Part shown: positions 22,371 through 35,619 of the stretch, in pieces
How the letters are laid out: every line of letters begins with the position of its first letter
How positions within the stretch are numbered: the first letter of the stretch is position 1
Origin: Adenophora triphylla var. japonica
Lineage: Eukaryota; Streptophyta; Magnoliopsida; Asterales; Campanulaceae
Assembly (NCBI GenBank): GCA_022495995.1
Contig: JAFEMH010002328.1
Coordinates: 124,001-188,000, forward strand
Direction of reading: 5' to 3'
DNA length: 64,000 nucleotides
Translations under genes and position numbers: made by a program
Notes under the pieces: generated by a model
What the model saw: only the letters and a program-made list of their open reading frames with translations
What the model was told of the DNA's origin: nothing
Databases searched by the model: none

Positions 22371-22984
22371 TACTGGTCATTGGGAATGGGAAATAAATAT
22401 GCACTGACAGAACATATATGAGTATTGACACATTCTTAAAAAAAAACGCTGTCACATTATACCAAAAGCATTGGCACATTCAAAAACATGCATTGGCATA
22501 ACAAAAACATATGTGCTGGCACATCATAAGCACAGGCAAATCAGATTACAAACATAAACACTGGCATTACAAAAACTAAGCACTAGTACTACAAATTGGC
22601 TTACACGTTTCATGATCATCATCAACTGCGTGAGGAATTTGATAAATTATATAAGCATTATCGGCAATAATTCAATCATATGTTAACTAATCAATTTCGT
22701 GAGTGTATTGACACTTCGAGTAATGAAGAATTCGAATTATTATCAATTTTATCTTCAAAAATTTGTAACCACATCTTAACCTAATAAAAAATCGTCTGAA
22801 TTGAATGAAACAATTAGAAATGATTGTTAATATCTCGATTGATAATCAATTATATATGAAGAAGCTGACATTGATTGCTATAGTACCTCGTTCGATTGAA
22901 ACGAAATGATTATGACTTGAATTCTGCTCCAACTTGATGAATTTCTCTGATTTTGCAGCGTAACCGTATGTTTTACAAAACAAA
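22371..22984. other. Array edge and unique AT-rich DNA
   Basis: Scattered ctggcac words to about 22610, then AT-rich sequence with no recognised feature. Confidence 0.4.
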
Positions 22985-23119
22985 TCAAATTACTATTTTT
23001 TCCACTCATTCTCTCTCATATTTTATCTTTCATACTCACAACGCATCTTTCCTATTTTATTTTTTCTTAATTATCATGTTAAAAAAATTAGTCTAATTTA
23101 AAATGAGACGGAGGAAGTA
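22985..23119. mobile_element. Truncated Stowaway-type MITE
   Basis: Only the right part is present: ctcattctctctcatatttt ... aaaatgagacggaggaagta. The left CTCCCTCCGT end is missing. Confidence 0.55.
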
Positions 23120-23353
23120 TGGTCTATTTTGATGTTATGAAAGGAATTCTCACATGATTAATGTCTAAAAACATCCACATCAACGACATGATTCTCAAAT
23201 TTTTACGATATTCCTCTTCTTTTTACTCATATTAACAACTATAACTCTACATAATCTTAAAAAAGATCTATTTTGAAATGAAGGAAATAAATTAAAATTG
23301 AAAAAGTGAAATGTGATTTGAGATTTTGAAACTCGTACAAGGTTTCTTATGCA

Positions 23354-23527
23354 GGCGCAAATCCAGGATTTTGAAATCGCGTAAGCTTGGTATTTAAAAA
23401 ATATTGTAAATAATAATAACAGTGAAAAATAACTTCATACTGTATATAACAAAAAGTTACATATAGTGAGTGACTTAGGTAAAAAGTTTTTTTTTTTAGG
23501 TGGGCTCCAAAGGCTAGATCCGCCCCT
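23354..23527 (+). mobile_element. hAT-like MITE, relative of the one at the PPR 3' end
   Basis: Starts caggcgcaaatccaggattt and ends ggctagatccgcccc, with the shared inner words gtgacttaggtaaaaa and ttaggtgggctcca. It carries extra AT-rich sequence compared with 17506-17637. Confidence 0.65.
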
Positions 23528-23745
23528 TCTTATGCACATATCTTGATTTTGATGATGATAATTGGTGAGATATAAGTATAAGGGAGAGCTTGGCACATAA
23601 GTCCATAGTTGAAGGACCAATAATCACATTACTATTACAATAAAAGAAGGTCTTTCTTGTAATTAGTCAAACTTTCAAGGAGAGGGATTATTTTTCCAAA
23701 TTGAAGGGAAAAAAATGAAAATTAAACCGCCTTTCCTCTAGGGCC

Positions 23746-23753
23746 TATAAATA
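23746..23753 (+). promoter_or_regulatory. Likely TATA box of the Mal d 1-associated gene
   Basis: TATAAATA lies 47 bp before the start codon, so transcription would begin near 23778 and leave a leader of only about 20-25 bases. Confidence 0.5.
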
Positions 23754-23800
23754 TTGATTTTTCAACACTTGGATTGTGCTAGAAGAAAGGAGAATCGAAG

Positions 23801-26800
23801 ATGGGTTGGGTATGGAACGGCAACGGCAACGGCGACACCAGGTCCGACGGCGTTAATCAATACGGAGTTTCGAGCCCTAGATCTGGCGATCAATGCTCCA
23901 CAAGGAGGATTGTGAGATCGCAGTGCAAAACGGAGGAGGTTGAGCCTGGTAAATTCATCCGCAAGTGCGAGAAAACTGAGGAGCTTCTCAAAGATTGCGT
24001 TGGAAGGTGCTCATTTAGTTTCCCTCTCTTTAATTTCTCTTCCTGTGTTTATGCATATCGTATTGATTTGGTCGGTGGATGGAATGGTAAGGAGTTTTTT
24101 TTTTTTTTTGCGGTTATTATCCGTTTATCTTTGTAATTCGTGTAGTTTATGGTGAAATTGAAGTGAAAATCTAAGATAACCTAATTGAAAACCGCAATTT
24201 AGTAATGTGCATATGGTTAGTAATAGTGTAGAGCTTCTTAATTTGGTAAATTATATGTTATTTGCTCTGGGATTGAAGGATAAAGCAAGATGATCTACAC
24301 GCATGATTATGTTAAGGTGACAAAAAAATTGATGTAGGTATTTTGGTATGTGTAAATTCAGCTATGTCCAACATCAAACAGCTGTATGAGTCTATGTCCA
24401 ACCTATGTGGAAGTTCTTTGAAATAGACATGTTTTTAGATGAAATTGGTATGGGAAATGGGTTATTGATTAGGTAGTTTCCTGGAGCAGTTGTTTTCTTC
24501 TTTACCAATAACTAGTGTCAGCTGGAAATCTTCTATTTAATGGACAACCAGTTGTCGAGGAGCTCATTGATTAAAGTTTTACGCTGTTTAATCACTTTAG
24601 AAGACATGTGATGGTATGGGCATAGAAGGAATTAGTATCAGAAGATGCTTATGACAACTAGAGTGGTTGAAATTGAGTAGGATTTTGGTATGCCGTTTAT
24701 TGAGAACGGCCTTTGATGACAAATGGAAAGCCATGAATATGCTGCATATTCGTTGCTAATGCATGCTGAGGTTGAAATGAAGTGGAAAAAGAGTAGTGGG
24801 CCTTAGTGTAAGTGGAAACTGCGTGTGCTGGACCTTGGGAAGGTTGATGGATTGTACTTGGTGTTTGGGACCATAGTAAGCATTGCACATTAGAATACAT
24901 GATGTGGCGTTCTTTTTCAATAGAATCTTAAGAAGTTTGTCAATGCAGTTACACTTTGGTGGACACTAGAAGGATTAGGGTGAAACTTGGTAATATATTG
25001 GTTTCATATCAGGAATACAAAGGATTTCACTTTTTTTCTTTCATCTTAGGTAAGTCTAATTGTTGGATGGTCACAAAAAAAATTGGCTCATGCAACATGG
25101 TAGATACTTGCAGAAAATGCCACTTAGCTAGGTACAGCAATGTACTAAAGAATTTGTATAAGATAAGCAGGGTGATAGTTCCAATGTTTTGTGATAGCTG
25201 AGAATCACTTCCTTGTGTAAGATATCTATAGGCCGTTGCGTTCATGGAAAGAAGCAGATACCAACTTGTAAATATTTATAGACATTGAATCCCTGTGACT
25301 GTTGTATTCTAATAATTAACATTGACAAGGGATTCAAAATTAAATTATGGAAAGAAGCAGATACCAACTTGTAAATATTTATAGACATTGAATCCCTGTG
25401 ACTGTTGTATTCTAATAATTAACATTGACAAGGGATTCAAAATTAAATTATTAATAATTGTAATAGAATCGGCACATTGAACCTTGAACGAAGAAAGATC
25501 ATAAGTTTTCCTCCAGCCTATCAATTGTTACAGTGGGGATGCATGTTTGGGAAATAGGGATTTGTTTCCAGATAGAGCTGTTGGAGTGGGGTTGAGATAA
25601 TTAGTTGCTCTATTATGAGATAGTTCTTGAATTGAGTTAACCGACTCTGATGCTCAGACTCTTTGGTTTACCCCGCCGTACCCGTGTCGGACACTCCGAT
25701 TTTAGTGTTATTGACAAGTGTCCGGCGGGGTAAACCAGCGAGTCCGAGCATCATAGAAAATTGAGAAGAAAATCATTCTTGCTGTAGCCAAAGAAGAAAA
25801 AGGAACAAAGGGTGATAGTGATTTTTGAGACCATATAGCTTAGTCTATCGTTCTTTTCTTTATCGCGTTAGTTCATCTCCCTGCTGACTGAAGTAGGTGA
25901 ATACATGAGAAAAGCATTCCCATGTGTAAATGATGAAATGTATGGAATATGACTGCTGGACAAGGGATTATTTCATTGTTAAAGGACCAGAGTTCAACCT
26001 AGTGTGTGAAGTCTAGGACTGTCTCTTGAAGCAGGAAAAATCCCACTTTTCACCCTTATCGTTATGGCAATTGATTTAGCTATAAGAAATGTGTCTTCTT
26101 GTGGGTATTACCAGAAAAGAGAAGCAGCACTTTCAACTTTAGATGAATACGTTATTGGATGCTAAGGCTTATCTTTTAAGGTTGGATCTTTACGAAGATG
26201 GTGTTGGTCTCTACTCTAGTAAGAGAAGTTGCTGGTGATCTATGATTCAGATTAATATAGATTGGCTTATCCTATGCACACTTAATGTCGGTTATCCGTG
26301 TCTTTACCTTCTCTTTTTGATGGTCGAATAATGGTGTTTGTCCGGATATTAATTGTTTGATTTCGATGGAGTCGAATGTTTCCTCTTGTATCTGTTGCAG
26401 TTTGTTTCTTCTTATGATATCTGTAAGCAAGACCAGTGAAAGGAAACTGACTTTTGTGCTCTAGAGTTGGCCTAGTTTTGATTAGCCGAGGTTTCATTCA
26501 ATGGATGGCAATAATCTGCTACTTGATACATGGAATGAGTGGTGATATATCTGTAATTTCCATATCTCATGGCTTCACTAGTCCCATGGTTTGTTTTCTC
26601 TTCATTGATTTATCTTCGTATATGGCAGATAGTTTATAAGCATATGCATAAAATTAATGCACATTTACTTCTCAAGCCTTTCTGGATTTCTTTACAGTTT
26701 CTCACCGTGGCCCAATAATAGTAAGGGCCACTTCCTCTAGGGCCCATCAGGCGAGATTTAAATCCAATACAGGACACACCAGATCCAAAATACCATAGAC

Positions 26801-28914
26801 ACCCCTCACTGCAAAAGACTGAACTGCCCTCCTATCCGAAATCCCAGTCAGCTCTTATAACTAGCATATGAGACCAGTTCGCCTCTTATAATTAAAGTAT
26901 AAGAGTCACTTTTTTTCACAATTTTTTTTTAAATATTTTATTAATGTTACTCTCATATTCGGTCAAACAGCAAATTAGCTCTTATAACCGGCTTATAAGA
27001 CAACTTTATCTCTTATAAGTGGTTTATAAGACTAATTTGTTTCTTATATTGACTTATAAAACAATTTTTTTCAACAAAAAAATCAAAATTTTCAATAATA
27101 ACATGAATTAATCTCATAATTTACACATTACAACTCTTATAGCTGAATTATAAGACCAACTTGCCTCTTACAATTTTTTTTCAACCAAACATATATTAAA
27201 ATTTCAATAATAACAATGAATTAATCTCATAATTTACACATTACAACTCTTATAGGTTAATTATAAGACTAAATCACCTCTTATAATTGATTTATAAGAT
27301 CATTTTGCCTCTTATTGAAACTGGGCCAATGGAAATTGTGCAGAAAAAGGAGGACACATTAAGCTGAAATTGGAGGAGGGCGACCCCGTCCCTCTAATGG
27401 GAGCGGTCTCACCCAAAGGCCAGAAGCCATTAGGCGGAGGGGTGTCTGGGGAATTATAATCTGGGGAGAACTCTTTATTTGAGATTTACGAAAAAGTTTT
27501 CTTTAAAAGGAATAAAATCTGGGCAGGGGGACCCTAGGACAATTTTTCCTAATATTAACTCTTTGCTCTTCCTTATTTTTAGTGTGTTCTTTTTCTTATT
27601 CGGACATTGTGCAGCACATGTACAGTTGCCATATTAATAAACTCCTTTCCCTTGAACTTACATTCACTTTTGCAAGACAATTTTTTGACTTGTTATGATT
27701 TTTATCTCTGTGAGAGAACGTTCCAGTTTCAATTATTATCTAGAGTATATAAGGTCAGCTATCATTTGTGGCCGGAGGATGCCTCATTCTGTAACAATAT
27801 TTTGGCCTCAGGACTAATCTTTCCAAGTCCAATAATATCTGATGGCAATGTTTATTTTGTGCTTCATATTAACCTCCTTAGTTTGTTGCATAGTGCTGAA
27901 CTTACTTTATTTAAATCTGTGTTTCTTTGCACGGTAACTAGATTGCCTGTACAAATTCGCAAGTTTAACACAATCATTGTTGTGTGGGGAGTTTGACATC
28001 TTTGACCTGGACATTGTCTTAGCATGGAACAAACTGCAGGGTTGCTGTCTTACCCAATCCCCACCTTCGAATTGTGTAGTACTCCCTCCGTCCCTAAATG
28101 AATGTCCAAATCTAAGAAATTTTTGTCCCAAAATGAATGTCTTTTTTGTAAAAAAACTGTCCCTAAACGCTTTTTACCATTTTTTTGGGTATTCATTTTA
28201 TTATCGTAAAACTAAAAAACTAAATGTTTAGAGAGTGGATAACAATATTTATGCATCTTTGTCCTGAAATGTATACAAATCACATTCTCAGAGTGTTCAT
28301 TAAAATGAAATTTAGACATTCATTTAGGGACTAGGGACGGAGGGAGTATATATGATGTGAGATTTCTCAAAGAATAGTAGACTAGTAAGATATCAAATAC
28401 TGTGTGCTGAGATCTTTATTAAAATTCCATAAAAAAAAAAAAAAGAATCCCCAAAATGGTACATCTAGTTTACTCTATCCTTGCATTCAGGCCAACTGAA
28501 GTGGTACAGTCTGACAAGGAATACACTGAAGAAGACGTAACAGACCAAGTGGTTAAGGGGAATATCTCGGGCATGGAGTCTTCACACCACGGAGCATTCA
28601 ACTTTCCTGGACTACAAAGTGACATTGAATCATTCAACTTTCCTGGGCTAAAAAGTGACATTGAAGCAATTGAACGCAGTGTCTTTGGGGGCATGAACCG
28701 TTTCATTGAAGCTGCTGAAGAGATGGCAAATGGCATATTCGGTGCATTTGGGGGCCCACACGTTTACGATGGAGATTCTACATCTTCACTTCCATCTTCT
28801 ACTAGGAGGAGAGGTATACCCATTGATGACCGCCCGTCTCCAAAAGAAGCTTCTCCCAAACTGGATAAACGTGATGGAGAGATTGATCTTTCAGGGTTGG
28901 CCAAAGACGTTTGA
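23801..28914 (+). CDS. Mal d 1-associated / fra a 1-associated family protein, two exons
   Basis: Exons 23801-24006 and 28491-28914 give 209 residues; the intron is phase 2 and rebuilds Arg69 across the junction. The N-terminus (MGWVWNGNGNGDTRSD) is followed by conserved QCKTEEVEPGKFIRKCEKTE and DCVGR, with three Cys at about 42, 56 and 66. Then come YTEEDVTDQVVKG, a DIEAIERSVFGGMNRF helix with Phe/Gly-rich surroundings, and the acidic C-terminus ending LSGLAKDV. This is the pattern I recall for plant proteins named Mal d 1-associated. Their biochemical function is not established, although the apple protein was found as a partner of the PR-10 allergen. A short FNFPGLnSDIE segment is duplicated in tandem (about residues 107-127). 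The 4.48-kb intron is unusually large and full of repeats. Confidence 0.88.
25244..25449. repeat. 103-bp tandem duplication in the intron
   Basis: The unit beginning atggaaagaagcagatacca occurs at 25244-25346 and 25347-25449 with no visible difference, so the duplication is recent. Confidence 0.95.
25650..25757. repeat. Inverted repeat / hairpin in the intron
   Basis: The arm gatgctcagactctttgg with tttaccccgccg (25650-25680) pairs with cggcggggtaaa and ccagcgagtccgagcatc (about 25724-25753). Stem about 30 bp, loop about 45 bp with further pairing of cgtgtcggacac with gacaagtgtccg. Confidence 0.75.
26720..27330. mobile_element. Non-coding repeat related to 2600-3890, inverted
   Basis: Begins ttcctctagggcccatcagg and gcgagatttaaatcc, the inverse of the motif at 3850-3880. 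The body holds many cttataa / ttataag words, with two direct blocks of aatctcataatttacacatt at about 27110 and 27222. No frame is conserved. It is classed as a transposon-like repeat by its two copies only. Confidence 0.5.
27331..28081. other. Intron sequence, no feature fixed
   Basis: Contains a GC-richer patch (27355-27440, gaccccgtccctctaatggg) that may be the far end of the preceding repeat, then unique AT-rich intron DNA. The 129-codon frame at 27607-27996 shows no family signature. Confidence 0.4.
28082..28346. mobile_element. Stowaway-type MITE in the intron
   Basis: CTCCCTCCGTCCCTAAATGA at the left, catttagggactagggacgg and agggag at the right, TA flanks. It ends 144 bp before exon 2. 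Confidence 0.9.
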
Positions 28915-29180
28915 TGAGGTAATTTCTGAAGTTGATTTCATCAGTTATTTCTGAAGTATGTTTTAGCGACAAGTGCTTCCATCCTTGTGTAATTACATAT
29001 GAGAGGAAGGGTGAAACCTTAGCAGTTATTTCCAAACAGTCCACTATCACTCGGGTTTGAAGTCCTGTTTTTTTTAGTACATGGTTTGAAGTTTAGTTAT
29101 CTTATTCTGCGTAGGCACTAGATAGAACTCCCCACCTCATTGTGATTCTCATGAACCGTGCAATAGTTATAATATTCAGT

Positions 29181-29347
29181 GTTCTAAAAGACCCCGCCTA
29201 AGGGCGCCTAGGCCCCGCCTAGGCGCTGGGTCCCTCTCCAACGCCTAGTTCTAAGCCCCGCCTAGGTCCCGACTAATCCCGACTAGTCCCCGCCTAGGCG
29301 CTAGGTCCGGCTCCGCCGCCTAGCATCCGCCTAGCGCTTTTTAGAAC
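29181..29347. mobile_element. Foldback/MITE with GTTCTAAAA ends
   Basis: Starts gttctaaaagaccccgcc, ends gcgctttttagaac, with repeated cgcctaggc words. Shorter relative of 5846-6206. Confidence 0.7.
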
Positions 29348-29887
29348 CTTGATAATATTAACTCTGTTCGGAAATGATATTTCATTTTTTTTGTTGTTAT
29401 TATTGCGAATGAATAGCAATTATTTTAGTTTGATTTAGTTATTCTAATGAAAATATAAAACTTAGTATTATTGATAGTATTGCTGATGATATATCAATTA
29501 TAAAATTTAGATTTATATTAATGTTAATAAATCAACATATAGTTATTGCTTAAAGTTTATTATTAATAACGCAAAAGAAGTAGGAATATCATTTTGGGAA
29601 GGGGAGAGTAATATTAACTCCGTATGTATGAAACGTTCGAAAAGATAATTTCAGTTTTACTGTTATTGTTGTTATTATCATTTTTATTGTAAGTCAATTA
29701 AATTTGACCATAATTTTACAAAAATTCATTTATTCTTATGCAAATTGTTATATCGGACCAAAAAGATGGACATAAAAAGTTAATGCAAATTAAAACACAA
29801 ATTCACGTGGTTTATTAACATATTATCAGCTCTTTCAGATTTTTTTTTTTTTAAATTTGGTTTTTTCAAATTTTTTTAAGAGTTGGT
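29348..29887. other. AT-rich intergenic DNA
   Basis: No gene, RNA or clear transposon end is recognised in this stretch. Confidence 0.4.
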
Positions 29888-30860
29888 CTTATAAAAAACG
29901 CATTTTTTCTGGCACTTAGAAAAAACGTGTTTTGTGTTTCCCCGTTTGTGCTAGTGCCAGTTAAATAAAGTGTCAGTGTGACAAAGTGCCAGTGCATGTG
30001 TAACAAAGTGCCAGTGAAAAAAGTGTCAGTACCAGTTTAACAAAGTGCCAGTTTACTTTGTTAAACTGGCACTAGCGCTTTTTACACGGGCACTTTTATA
30101 TACATGAACTGACACTCTTCACACTGGCACTCTGTTACATTAACACTGATACTTTGTTACACTAACATTTTTGCTGGCTCTCAAAAACACATGCACTGGC
30201 ATTCAAAAACACATGCACTGGCATTCAAAAACACTAGTAATAATTTTTGTTGGCTCTCAAAAACACAAGCACTGGCACTCATAAACACATGCATTGGCAC
30301 TCCAAAACACAAGCACTGACATTCCAAAACACATACACTGGCATCTAATTACCCAGTCCCCTGCACACCATTCTTTCAATTTACCAAATCAAACAATTTA
30401 CCTGTTTCTTCATCTGATTCCCAGAAATCTGAATCCCAAAGTTCCACCAAGAAGATTTAGAAACAACCGAACCACCATCATCAATTGCATCTTTAATTGG
30501 CGGCCATGTTCGCTCAGAACAATATAGGGAACACTGAATCTTGTGTAGACATCACCAAATGGGATGAAATTAGAAGAGCAGATGATTCTTTTGAGTGACG
30601 CTCTGTTGAAATAACCCATTAATTTGGGGTTTGTGACTGAACACTGACCAGGATGATGAGAATTAGGGTTTTGCCTCCGCCGACGGCATATCGACGACGT
30701 CGGTCACACAACTCAACTAACGCTTATGGGCAGGGCCTTTTTGGTTGCATAGAGTGGAAAAACTATTACGCAATGGCAAACGGACCGGTTCTTCTGAACA
30801 TAAAATGACGTGTTCTAAAAACACGTTTTTTGTTAAGCTTAAAAAAACGCGTTTTTTACA
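29888..30860. mobile_element. Non-autonomous MULE-like element with CACTGGCA repeats
   Basis: The left end ataaaaaacgcattttttct, followed by cttagaaaaaacgtgtttt, is matched inverted by the right end aaaacacgttttttgttaag with cttaaaaaaacgcgtttttt. Sub-terminal DNA is packed with ctggcactcnaaaacacatg and agtgccagtg words. The middle (30340-30720) is less repetitive and GC-richer, like a captured genic fragment, but I cannot name a parent. The same ends flank the large complex at 34652-57149. Confidence 0.6.
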
Positions 30861-31189
30861 AGTTTTGACTTTTTTTAATAGAAACTTTTTAATATATATA
30901 TATTTTTTTTTATCTAATGAGACTCAATTTTAAACTCACGAAACTATATTTTTTATATCACCTCACTATCATTTTTCTACCTTACTTTTATACTCATAAT
31001 ATATAATATATAATAAGTACACCACTTATACTTTCTTATAATCTCATGCTCAATAATAATATAGGGCTGGGGACCCTAGGGCTGTTGAAAGAAATGTAAA
31101 AGTTACAAAAATTCAATCAAAATGCAAAATTTCACATAAATTTATGCTCAAATATACTCCTTCCCCGTCACTCTTATACCTAAGGGGCC
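30861..31189. other. AT-rich intergenic DNA
   Basis: A (TA)n run near 30890 and no supported feature. Confidence 0.4.
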
Positions 31190-31793
31190 GTTTGGTTAGG
31201 AGGCTTAAGACTGGATAACATATTCATCAGGATTAATAAGGTTTATTAAGAGGGCGTTTGGTTGTAAATTAGGCATCCGGATAATTAAGCCAATTTATTG
31301 GGATTAGATCTTAATTCCCTCACTAATTATACTGATCTCATGAAAGTATTATTAATCCCTTCCATAATAATTTCCTCATTAATAATTTCCTCATTAATAA
31401 TACTGCTAGGTATAAAGAGTATTTTTTTTCCCACATTTTTCATATTTTCTTAAAAATAATAATAAAAAACTTATAGTTTATTAAAGAATATTCTCCTATA
31501 CCTTGCTATACCAAAATGTATAAGACTATTTATAATTAGGTATAAGAGTATTTTTATTTTTTTCACAATTTTTCATATTTTTGTTTTTAAAAAAAATATA
31601 TTCTCCTATACCTAAAGTTATAAGTCTGGAATTATTATTATATCTAGATATATAAGAGTCATTTGTTCCCTCAAATTGTAAAAAAAATAACTCCTATACC
31701 TTAGGGTATAAGAGCTGACGATAACATTAGATGGGTTTTAATGAGAAGGGGAAATTACCGGTGGATCCTCCATCCTAAGTCAAACGACCAATT
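31190..31793. mobile_element. hAT-like MITE, probably with an inserted second repeat
   Basis: Left end ggccgtttggttaggagg and right end, reverse-complemented, ggtcgtttgacttaggatgg are similar. Between them, 31405-31710 begins ctaggtataaagagtat and ends accttagggtataagagc, an AT-rich block with its own inverted ends, probably a later insertion. Confidence 0.5.
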
Positions 31794-32639
<846 letters not shown>

Positions 32640-33500
32640 AATATATCAAATAATCTAATAAAATAGCAAAAATAGAGATCATAAAAGACTAAAACTATAT
32701 GTGAACTTAATTAAAAACAACTGTGAACTTAACAAATGAGAAAATATGATCTAAAAACAAGTGGTCAGTCCATTTTATTTCGGGCAAATGAGAAAATATG
32801 ATTTAAAAACAACTGTGAACTTAAGTAAAAACAACTGTGAACATAACAAATATGTCAAATAATCTCATAAAATTGCAAAAATAGAGGCCATAAAGAACTA
32901 AAACAACTGTGAACTTAACAAAAAACAACAGTGAACTTAAGTAAAAAAAAACTATGAACATAACAAATATGTCAAATAATCTCATAAAATTGCAAAAATA
33001 GAGGCCATAAAGGACTAAAATAACTGTGAACTTAATAAAAAACAACAGTGAACTTAAGTAAAAATAACTGTGAACATAACAAATGTCAAATAATCTCATA
33101 AAATTGCAAAAATAGAGGCCATAAAGGACTAAAATAACTGTGAACTTAACAAAAAACAACTATGAACATAACAAATAGGTCAAATAATCTCATAAAATTG
33201 CAAAAATAGAGGCCGTAAAGGACTAAAACAACTGTGAACTTAACAAAAAAACAACATTGAACTTAACAAATAGGTCAAATAATCTCATAAAATTGCAAAA
33301 TAAAGGTTATAAAAGACTAAAAACAACTGTGAACTTAACTAAAACAACTATGAACTTAACTAAAAAAAAATATGTAAATTAAGTAAATAATAGTCATTTT
33401 CATGCAAAAATTATGAACTTAGCTAAAACAACTGTGAACATCTCTTAATTGTTATTTGAACAAATGTAAAAAAGAACTGTGAACTTATCAAAAACAACTG
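32640..33500. repeat. Tandem array, unit 94-117 bp
   Basis: The word aaataatctcataaaattgc recurs at 32857, 32974, 33088, 33182 and 33277. The spacing drops from 117 and 114 to 94 and 95, so two unit lengths are present. Units contain repeated acaactgtgaactta. The 112-codon minus-strand frame here is a by-product of the repeat. Confidence 0.9.
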
Positions 33501-34337
33501 TGAACTTGTAACAAATGTGAACTTCTTAAATTTGCTCCAAATTATATGCAGATGCTACTAGTTTGATTCGTATTGACGATACGAAAACAACGGTGGTTTC
33601 AGAATTTTTTTTTTTGAGTTCTAGATCTTAAGATATTTCATTTTAAAGTTTTGAGAGGAAAAAAAAACGAAAAAGTAGGGGGAGAAAGGGACAGCGACAG
33701 CTGTCCCTTTTATGTCGCATGGGGTGCCTTTATCAAAAACGGGGTGTCATTATAAAGCGTGGACCTGATGAAATTTCTTCAAAATGTGTGTCCCTGTTGG
33801 TTATTTTCATTAGGATGAGAGACTATTTGATAATTGCCCCTTATGAGAATTTGATCTCGATATTCAATAGTGTGTGAACTTTTGAATCTCGCTTGAGTTT
33901 TTATAGATAATGATTTTGGGAGAGGGGGCCTCATGAAATCAAACCAAAAATATACTACCCCTCTCGTATTAGAGTAAGATTCTTATTTTTTTTATTTTTT
34001 TTTTGTTTTGTCCCAAATTAAATTTTTTATTTTATTTTATTTTATTTTTAAAATGAACAACGAAACGTACTTGCTACAGTTACGATAAGATAAAACGGCT
34101 TATTATTATTTTGCGTGGTTGATAAAGATGGGAAAATAGGTATAAAGGCAACTCATTGGTTGATAAGACCAACCCATTGACCCATTCCTATAGTTACTAC
34201 AAGCAGTTGAAAACATTGTTGTGAAAGTCAAAATCTGCACCTTTCGTTAAGATTAAGAAAAGTCGTTCCGTCCAATGCCGGCCGGCCGCCGGCTCAGCCA
34301 ACTCAAATCATAATGTAAAAATACCAACCCATCCACA
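33501..34337. other. Intergenic DNA
   Basis: Contains a short palindrome gggacagcgacagctgtccc at about 33689. No gene is recognised. Confidence 0.4.
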
Positions 34338-34398
34338 ATTAAATTAAATTAAATTAAATTAAATTAAATTAAATTAAATTAAATTAAATTAAATTAAA
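34338..34398. repeat. (AAATT)n microsatellite
   Basis: About twelve uninterrupted pentanucleotide units. Confidence 0.95.
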
Positions 34399-34857
34399 TC
34401 CTAAATGAAAACAAAAACAATCATCCAAAATCACCATCATTAATCAATACAATCTTCTTAGTGCCTGCCCACTTACAGGGTCAAATCTTTTACAACTAGA
34501 AAAGTCTACCTGTGTATCAAATATTTATTTAATATATTCATATGCTTATTGACAAATTACTCCCTTATCTTTTATTTTAGAGATAATGGGCATGTTAAAC
34601 TTTGATAAAAAAAAAAAAAAAAAAAAAAAAAACCAAAATCTTAAAAAAAAAAAAAAAATGCATTTTTCATTAAGCTTAGTAAAAACGTGTTTTTATTCCT
34701 CCGCTAGTGTCAAGTGCATGTATTATTAAGTGTCAATGTAAAAAAGTGTCAGTGTTAGTGTAGCAAAGTGTCAGTGTAAAGAGTGTCAGTGAATGTATTA
34801 TTAAGTGTCAGTGTTAGTATAAAAAAATAGAGTCAAGGACTCTTAAACCCATAGTCC

Positions 34858-35619
34858 TGATGTTATCCAAATATAAGGAGTGGGCCTGGCCCAAGTTATT
34901 GACAAGAAAGTGGCAAAGGGGGCCCAAAATAGAGTACGACCCAAGAAGAAAAAAAGAATATAGGCGGCCCAATAAAAGAAGGCGAGACAGGAGTATCCCG
35001 CTCATATCATTAAGAAGGGGGGAATACCAAGATGTTAAATATCGACACATTATGAGGAAAGCCGGCGATAAAGATTAAAGGCGAGGCATGATGTTAAAGG
35101 CGACACAGATGATAACGCGAGACATAATGATGAAGCGAGACAAGACAATAAGTAACCTTATCCGGCGAGAGAGGGATCCCAGTTGAGGTTATTCTCTAGA
35201 GGCGATATATAAATATCTATCAAGTGGGACCCATTAGACGGTTATGCATTGGGATTGATGATCACGTGAAGAGGGTTTACTTTATGAAAGGACCAATGAT
35301 ATGGCGACACGTGGCAGTAGGCATGAAATGTGAGGATGTCATGTGCAAGGCACGAGGATGAGGGGTATAAATAAGATATGAAGGCTTCATTGTCAAGGTA
35401 TGTCCAACTTAATACACACACAGCCACCTTCAATACTGTTTTGTTTTCCCTTTTACCAAGCCAATACTTATCCTCACACCGGAGGGGCTAACGCCGGAGC
35501 CGCCCCCGGGTTAGTTTACGTTTGATTGTGTGCAGTCCAGTCGGAGAAGAAGGAGCCGGAGTTACCAAAGTCAGACTACAACGGTGGAGTTCTTTGTTGA
35601 GGAAGTTCTGGCAACATCA
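34858..35619 (+). repeat. 5' LTR of the Tat element
   Basis: 762 bp, TGATGTT...AACATCA. A TATA box TATAAATA lies at 35366-35373, placing the likely transcription start near 35400. Only one substitution near 34978 and a small cluster of changes in the last 35 bases separate it from the 3' LTR. Confidence 0.95.

Noticed and set aside
27607..27996. 129-codon frame in the large intron
   Set aside because: Cys/Leu/Phe-rich random-looking sequence, no neighbours or motifs; better explained as intron DNA.
32821..33159. 112-codon minus-strand frame with a threefold repeated LFFIKFTVILVLYGLYF-like segment
   Set aside because: It is the translation of the tandem array; units vary in length out of frame elsewhere in the array.
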